DNA from: Adiantum capillus-veneris
Lineage: Eukaryota > Streptophyta > Polypodiopsida > Polypodiales > Pteridaceae
Direction: 5' to 3'
NCBI GenBank assembly: GCA_014529385.2
Contig: CM043964.1
Span: 4,644,997-4,708,996 of the forward strand
DNA length: 64,000 nucleotides
Positions within the stretch are counted from its first letter, which is position 1, and every line of letters begins with the position of its first letter. Below the pieces are notes generated by a model that saw nothing but the letters and a program-made list of their open reading frames with translations, ran no database searches and was not told the DNA's origin. A program made the translations under genes and the position numbers. Shown in pieces: positions 59,176 through 64,000 of the stretch.

Positions 59176-59236
59176 GGAAATTTTTTTTTGAGCGTCGCTG
59201 TGTGAGCGTCGCTAATATGAATAGCCTCTTGTAGTG

Positions 59237-60431
59237 AAAGTCTTGGATATCACTCACCTCATCCTCACCAATGGGTTCTTTGGTGAAACTAAATGAATCC
59301 ATATTGACCTCATTAACATCCAAGTGATAATCCAAATCACCAAAAGCATTTACATCATCATTGGCATCCATAGGCAACTCATCAAACAACCTAGGAGTAG
59401 AGGCATAGTCTTCATCATCAACCACAAGGGTAGCATGAGATTCTTGTAGACCATGAAACTCAACCACATCAGCATCCTTATACTCAAGAGGAGGGTTTAT
59501 ACAGCCCACATCACATACATCTTCCATTGTAGATGCTCCCACAACTTCGCATACCAAAGCATTTTCATCAAATAAGCCATTTGTAGACACATAAGCTCCA
59601 TCCACATCAACATCACTCTTGACCATGGGATTCAAACCATTTTCCAAAGCAAAAAAATCAACATCTCCAACATCAAGAGAAGAATCCATAGAATTGTTTA
59701 TGTCTACATCATAAGCATTCACCACATGTATGCCATTTTCTTCCACATGATCACATGCTGCTACATTTGCATGCTTTGTTTCCTCCTCATCAATAGAAAG
59801 TGGCTTCTCAAGTTCATGACCATTTTTCAACAACCTTATACAGTAAATCAACCAAGTGCAGATCCTCTATCTTCGGTGGCGCATCCAAACCTACCATAAG
59901 CCTTATCTTCCTCTCTTTGTTGTAGGCAACCTGTAGTGCTTCTTTCATGCTTTTTGGATTCTTCAATTCCACATGTGAACGCAAGGTAGGTTTCAATTTT
60001 CTTATCAACATTTTCAACCTCTCAAATTGCATGTGTGTACCATGTAACTCTTTCACTGACATCACATTAGCATACTTCACACACTTTTCCCATTGCATCC
60101 ATAGATCATTGAACCTCTTCCAAAAGCAAGAAAAAAACTCATCTTCGCGCATAGATAAGCTCTTCACCCTTGACCAAGCTTCATTTGGAGTTGGCATCAC
60201 TACATATCTTTGAAGAAATAATGCTTCCAAGAGTGACCAACAACTCTTATTTGCATCATTCAAGTTCTTATACCACACATAAGCATCACCCTCAAGCAAG
60301 AGAGAAAACATACGCAACCATTCTCCTTCACAATCATTCCCTGTCAGTAAACATTGCAATTGTACCTGTCTCAAGAACCTTCTCGGTTCCTTATCATCTT
60401 CACCTGTAAAACTTGGAGAACTCATGAACAC
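59237..60431 (-). pseudogene. Element C gag-type ORF, N-terminal part
   Basis: Starts at an ATG (60431) 71 bases inside the 5' LTR border. Residues 1-190 form a retrotransposon gag core: FTGEDDKEPRRFLRQ, then WLRMFSLLLEGDAYVWYKNL and SMREDEFFSCFWKRFNDLW. The first frame ends at 59814 in VVEKWS. The adjoining frame (59851-59237) continues, so a one-base shift lies near 59830. The second part is a long acidic stretch rich in Asp, Val and Asn with no known domain. CACTA-2 interrupts it at 59236. It would package element RNA in capsids supplied or processed by a partner element. Confidence 0.75.
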
Positions 60432-60501
60432 AACTTACAAATATAAGGTTGAGGTTGACTCCAGGGAAAGTCTCAACCGGAGAGCCAAAATAGATCCTCC
60501 G

Positions 60502-61507
60502 TGGGGGGTGGCCTCTATAACACCTCCATACTCACAAGATATATGAGGAAAAGTAAAGTAGCTCTCACAAGAGGATAGGATCCAATCTCCACTCACAAAC
60601 ACACTCACCCTTGCATGCACAAAACCCCGCCTACACTCGACTAGCTTCCCTCTATACTGTCATAGCCCTAGCTATGATCAATTGCAGTCAAGGAAGCAAA
60701 AAAGGCACTAAATTTTGGGAAAACAAACCAATGAAAACAAAGAAAAATCTCTGAACTTTTGTTCATAAACACCATACCCTCACACCATCTCAGCAAACCT
60801 TGCATACGCAAGAAGGGGCTCCATAGTCGCTCCCAACCATGTACACAAACCCATCAAAAACCATGTCAATCATGATTTATACAAAAACTCATGATACTCA
60901 GCCAAAAAACTCAGAAAAAACCATGGAAAACATGGGGAAACAACCTCCCATTCACAACAATAACAAGGGGCTTTCACAGCCAAACCTGAGTAGCAGGCAC
61001 ACGCGTACAAGAGAGCTCCACTTCACGTGGCTTCCATCACCAAAACGAGAGAAGAGGGGTGAAAGTGCAGAGGTCACCACCCATGTTCATGGACTTCTTG
61101 ATGAGAGACACACTCTCCAATCAAGGCTCCAGGCCCTCGCACACACACACGGGCACCTCCACTACACAACCCCCACGCACCACCGCAGACTGTAGCAAGA
61201 GAGGCTTTCTTCTTCACAGCAGAAAACTCCCACTCACTCACGACCCCAAGTTGATAAAAACTCAGTTTTTCTTCATCTTTTTAAAGCAATAACTCACACT
61301 TTGAAGTCTCGACACTTCTATGTACAAAAACAGCAAAACTATGTACCCCGCACAACTGGCCCGCATGTGTAGAGACAGCTGGCACACACCGCCTTTGTAC
61401 ACTTTGTACAAGCATGCTTTATTTACATCTAAGGCCCCCAAAAGCATTAAAAAACATATCTCAAAGACTTTGGGGTGGTCCGCACCATTTCGCCAAAACA
61501 CGTCACA
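60502..61507 (-). repeat. Element C 5' LTR
   Basis: Plus-strand ends TGGGGGGTGGCC and ...ACACGTCACA. High identity to 49331-50313 with one ~23-base extra piece. The primer-binding site next to it (minus strand, starting CGGAGGATC) is not one I can match to a tRNA. Confidence 0.9.
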
Positions 61508-61768
61508 ACGCCTCCAAGAATTGTGAGCAATCCTTTGATGTGTAGACACCCACAAATCAGCACTCTGGGAGTGCCGATATCCTCAGCACCTATAGTCGTA
61601 GGCCGAAACGCCAAATTTGCAGAGTCTGCCTAGACTACGTAGTCGAAAAATGGCCTGCGCAGAACTTTGGGGCCACGTCTTCACCTGTCGAATCTCACTC
61701 CAATCTGAGCAAGTGACTCTAGCTTCCTTCAATGCTGTCCCAAGCCTCGATCTGAGCTCTGATACCAG
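61508..61768 (-). other. Copia-2 leader, distal part, with primer-binding site
   Basis: Leader next to the 5' LTR. The minus-strand TGGTATCAGAGC (61767-61756) is complementary to the 3' end of plant initiator methionine tRNA, the standard copia primer. Confidence 0.85.
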
Positions 61769-61961
61769 TGGAAGGAGTACGAGCACAAGTGCGACGCGAG
61801 AGAGAGTGCGAGAAGAAGAGCACGATAATATGGTGAACTCGCTCTGTTGTAATGTGTAGAGCATAGTGAGTTCTTATTAGGTTTTTACAAAAGAATATGT
61901 GTACATACCTGGCGGCCCGCCCACTTACCTGGGCGACCACATTGGGCTTTATACCCCAACA
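61769..61961 (-). repeat. Copia-2 5' LTR
   Basis: 193 bases. In minus-strand sense it begins TGTTGGGGTATAAAGCCCAA, where the TATAAAG is a likely promoter element, and ends CTCCTTCCA. Confidence 0.92.
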
Positions 61962-62923
61962 TGGAGTATATGTCTCATGAATTTAATATATTTTTGACTA
62001 GTCATGGGATAAAGCACCAATATACATTGCCTTATACACCCCAACAAAATGATGTTGATGAGAGGAAAAACAAGTCACTTATGGAAATGGTACGATGTAT
62101 GGTTAGAAGTCAAGCTTTGCTGCATTCGTTTTTGCTTGAGGCCATCATGTGTGCCGCTTATGTACTAAACAGTTGTCCTACAAAAGCATTGCAGTGTATG
62201 ACTCCATCTGAAGCATGGCATGATAGAAAGCCTTCTATTGAGCACATGCGTGTTTTTGTCTATTTGGCATATGCTTTGGTGTCACAAACACATCACAAAA
62301 AATTGGATGATAAGTCTATCAAATGTATTTTTGATGGTTATAGTACTAAAAGAAAATATTACAGGTTGTATCATCTGCAAACAAAGTGTTTCTTGGTCTC
62401 ACATGATGTTGTGTTTGTAGAAGATTCTGTCCAATCCTTGCTATCATGTACTAGAGACGGTAATGTAACCTCACAGGACAATTATGACACTTTGCTGCCT
62501 CTTTTCAGTGGTGGAAGTTTAAATGTAGATTCCAATGAGGCAAATGTACAGCATATGGGGGTTTCTAAAAATATTATAGATCAGCCTATTACTGATGTAG
62601 ATGTACATGATGTACTTGATGTGGAAACCGCTAAGAATGAGCAGGCTAGAGGTATGCCTAAATGGCTGGTGCATACTTTACGTGACAATAAACTAGATGC
62701 ATTTTTTTCTAGCCGTACTCGAACAAGTTCTTGCCATGCATCTTTTGCATTAGATTGTTATGGTTTTGCTCTGTCTAGCTTAAAAATGTTGAGGAACCTC
62801 TATCTTTTGATGAAGCACATAATTCAAAAAATTGGATGGATGCCAGGCAATCTGAATATGATGCACTTATCTTTTGAGAGATTGGGGGGCTTAAAATTTA
62901 CTTTCATGCTTACCTTTTGGTAG
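61962..62923 (+). pseudogene. Copia-1 second half of integrase and RT start
   Basis: Continues the integrase frame from 44320 after Copia-2: PQQNDVDERKNK carries the catalytic Glu and SIKCIFDGYS lies in the C-terminal part. A linker follows, and then the beginning of the copia RT (WMDARQSEYDAL-like segment), after a frameshift near 62800. Homology ends near 62880. The rest of RT and RNase H is absent. Confidence 0.85.
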
Positions 62924-63327
62924 TTGCTAATGTTCAAAGGTCTAAGGCTAAATTTTTTTAAATTAAACAAAAAATGAAAGGGTGCATTGGAGAAGTGACT
63001 GCTCGTGAGGGAAAAGAGGGGTGAGGGATTCCATTGGCAAGGGCCAACTGCTAGTGAAGCAACTTGGGAGCATTTTTGAGAGTTTAATTGAGAGCATACA
63101 CTGTGTATTGTGTGTGTGTGTGTATGTGCGTGTGTTCTTCATTGAGCCGAGAGAGAGGCCTTGGTTCTCTGTTTTAAATCAAGAAAGAGAGAGAGTATTT
63201 TCCTGTTGCAAATCGAGTCAGAGGGAGAGTCGAGCCTCAGCTATATCTAACACGGGCATGGGAGATGGGATCAAAGGCTCCCATCACTTTTGGGCCCCGA
63301 CATTAAGCGCATGCCGTAAATCTTGTC
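62924..63327. other. No gene seen
   Basis: Downstream of truncated Copia-1. Contains a (GT)n run near 63105-63135 and GA-rich DNA near 63180-63230. A long frame through here is not supported by any family resemblance. Confidence 0.5.
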
Positions 63328-63399
63328 GCAAAAGTAAACTCGGGTATTTTTGTAAACTCGGATATCCGAGTTTACAAAAATACCCGAGTTTACTTTTGC
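63328..63399. repeat. Perfect 72-bp palindrome without spacer
   Basis: 36-base arms centred on GATATC (63361-63366) pair at every position. It contains GTAAACTCGG twice in each orientation. Confidence 0.95.
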
Positions 63400-63454
63400 A
63401 AGCTCCGATACTTTTGCACGTCAAAACTCGATGGAAATGTGTACATTCCACAGT

Positions 63455-63525
63455 GACGTGCACGGGCGTGGTGAATAGGCCACATGGCCCTCAAACCCTA
63501 GGTTGTGGGTTCAATCCCGTGGGGC
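63455..63525 (+). ncRNA. tRNA-like pol III promoter segment (possible SINE remnant)
   Basis: An A-box-like TGGTGAATAGG (about 63470) and a good B box GGTTCAATCC (63508-63517) are about 38 bases apart, the spacing found in tRNA genes and tRNA-derived SINEs. The sequence does not fold into a normal tRNA by eye. It may be part of the LTR. Confidence 0.4.
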
Positions 63526-63543
63526 GGGGGGAGGAGGGGCGAA

Positions 63544-63567
63544 GTAAACTCGGGTACCCGAGTTTAC
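63544..63567. repeat. Perfect 24-bp palindrome in the LTR
   Basis: Two inverted copies of GTAAACTCGGGT meet at the centre, 18 bases before the LTR end. Confidence 0.9.
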
Positions 63568-63585
63568 ATTTTTTCCGAGTTTACA

Positions 63586-63598
63586 TGGTATCAGAGCC
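63586..63598 (+). promoter_or_regulatory. Primer-binding site for initiator tRNA-Met
   Basis: TGGTATCAGAGCC directly after the TTTACA end of the LTR, the usual primer-binding site of plant copia elements. Confidence 0.8.
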
Positions 63599-64000
63599 AT
63601 CTTTCCAAGGCATGCCAGGTTCGGTGTGGAAGACATCTAAGGCGATCCTCGATGTCCGGTGATGTGGTGCGTAACACAGGGCCTTTTGGCCTTTCAAGGT
63701 GAAGTTTTGACCAAGGAAAGGGTCGGTGACTGTGACGAAGCTTTGCGACACAGCACTCATCGCAACATAGAATCAAAGATAAGTCATGTTTTTTTTTTTT
63801 TTGTTCGTTCTAAAAGTTCTTTTTTGTCGGTGACCGTGGCGGAGCTTCGCGACAAAACAAAGGCAGTTGGACGTTAATCTGTCATGCGTTTAGATACTCG
63901 TAATAGCTAGCTGGTGGTAGACCTGTTGCAAAGGTTGACGGGGCTTACAAGTAGCAATCCAAGAACCATAGAGAAGCAAGCAGGTGCATACAATTGCGTA
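63599..64000 (+). other. Leader region of the last retroelement
   Basis: No gene before the window ends. The phrase GTCGGTGACTGTGACGAAGC is nearly repeated about 100 bases later (63721 and 63826). Confidence 0.5.

Larger units (their letters stand above)
51129..59236 (-). mobile_element. CACTA-2, complete 8,108-bp En/Spm-type transposon
   Basis: Perfect 12-bp terminal inverted repeats CACTACAAGAGG (51129-51140, complement 59225-59236) with the 3-bp target duplication AAA (51126-51128, 59237-59239). Both subterminal regions are packed with TAGCGACG/CGTCGCTA motifs. Two genes lie on the minus strand, tnp2 first and a TNPA-like gene after it, the classic CACTA layout. It is the innermost, hence youngest, layer of the nest. 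Confidence 0.95.
49331..61507 (-). mobile_element. Element C: gag-only LTR retrotransposon in the Copia-2 leader
   Basis: LTRs at 49331-50313 (3' LTR in its own sense) and 60502-61507 (5' LTR) frame an internal region with one long minus-strand ORF of gag type and no RT, protease or integrase. CACTA-2 interrupts the ORF. Without CACTA-2 it is about 4.07 kb. It must rely on enzymes of another element. The bases flanking its LTRs (AGGAT and ACGCC) do not form a 5-bp duplication, so a later change at one end is possible. Confidence 0.85.
44321..61961 (-). mobile_element. Copia-2, full-length Ty1/copia element holding two nested elements
   Basis: Minus-strand element with a 5' LTR at 61769-61961, initiator-tRNA primer-binding site, gag-pol at 48574-44606, polypurine tract and a 3' LTR at 44321-44516. 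Target duplication is TGGAG (44316-44320 and 61962-61966). Without the insert (49331-61507) it is about 5.46 kb, normal for copia. The two LTRs differ at about a dozen of 193 aligned positions, so it is old. Confidence 0.93.
41986..62923 (+). mobile_element. Copia-1, internal part, split by Copia-2
   Basis: Plus-strand Ty1/copia element lacking both LTRs. The left part (41986-44320) has gag, three copies of knuckle-plus-protease, and integrase. The right part (61962-62923) has the rest of integrase and the start of RT. The gap is exactly Copia-2 plus its 5-bp target duplication TGGAG. It is truncated in gag on the left and in RT on the right. Confidence 0.9.
63351..63585 (+). repeat. Probable 5' LTR (235 bp) of a further retroelement
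   Basis: Begins TGTAAACTCGG and ends CCGAGTTTACA, an 11-base terminal inverted repeat of TG...CA type, and is followed immediately by a primer-binding site. Its first half overlaps the right arm of the 72-bp palindrome. The sister LTR lies beyond the window. Confidence 0.6.

Noticed and set aside
37285-59236. One giant CACTA element from the first to the last terminal repeat
   Set aside because: The TSD at 51126-51128/59237-59239 and the continuous element C frame show the element ends at 51129; the left flank at 37285 (CAC) does not match the right flank AAA.
63021-63662. A 213-codon plus-strand frame
   Set aside because: It crosses GT repeats, the 72-bp palindrome and an LTR/primer-binding site; no family resemblance.
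1-64000. CRISPR array or bacterial-type operon
   Set aside because: Repeats present are minisatellites, microsatellites and transposon ends; introns, LTRs and CACTA/copia/gypsy genes show a plant nuclear sequence.

Overview
The window looks like intergenic heterochromatin from a large, transposon-rich plant nuclear genome. All recognisable coding sequence belongs to plant-type mobile elements: a Ty3/gypsy chromovirus, a Tat/Athila-like gypsy element, two Ty1/copia elements, an L1-type LINE, two related CACTA (En/Spm) transposons, hAT-type MITEs and other DNA elements. The only traces of host-type genes are a broken heavy-metal-associated (HMA) fragment carried inside a CACTA element and a SWIM zinc-finger fragment. 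The species cannot be named from this sequence. I saw no rRNA, tRNA gene or CRISPR array.

Layout. 1-5.1 kb: 3' part of a chromovirus (protease tail, RT, RNase H, integrase, chromodomain) with three in-frame stops, then its 3' LTR. 5.3-10.5 kb: SWIM fragment, then repeat-rich non-coding DNA that includes a four-unit repeat with alternating CT/GT microsatellites and a diverged ~270-bp repeat carrying palindromes. 10.5-20.2 kb: degenerate Tat-like gag-pol whose integrase is split by a 1,321-bp DNA transposon, followed by a second retropepsin-like domain. 22.6-26.2 kb and 27.1-30.4 kb: two degenerate extra ORFs of Tat-element style, each followed by a polypurine tract and an LTR start; the second holds two 248-bp MITEs. 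30.4-37.3 kb: non-coding DNA with minisatellites, a 304-bp fold-back and a ~550-bp direct duplication.

37.3-62.9 kb is a nest resolvable to the base. The 5' part of CACTA-1 (37285-~40087) abuts an internal LINE fragment (~40088-41985), which abuts Copia-1 (plus strand). Copia-1 is cut in its integrase by Copia-2 (44321-61961, minus strand, TSD TGGAG). Copia-2 carries in its leader a gag-only LTR element, here called element C (49331-61507, minus strand). Element C is cut in its ORF by a complete 8,108-bp CACTA-2 (51129-59236, TSD AAA). CACTA-2 has an apparently intact TNPA-like gene, a six-exon tnp2 transposase gene with one nonsense codon and one frameshift, dense subterminal repeats and the captured HMA fragment.

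63.3-64 kb: a probable 5' LTR of one more element, with a perfect 72-bp palindrome at its start, a pol III-like A/B-box segment and an initiator-tRNA primer-binding site. Elements whose transposase looks unbroken are absent, but CACTA-2 is the youngest layer and closest to functional.
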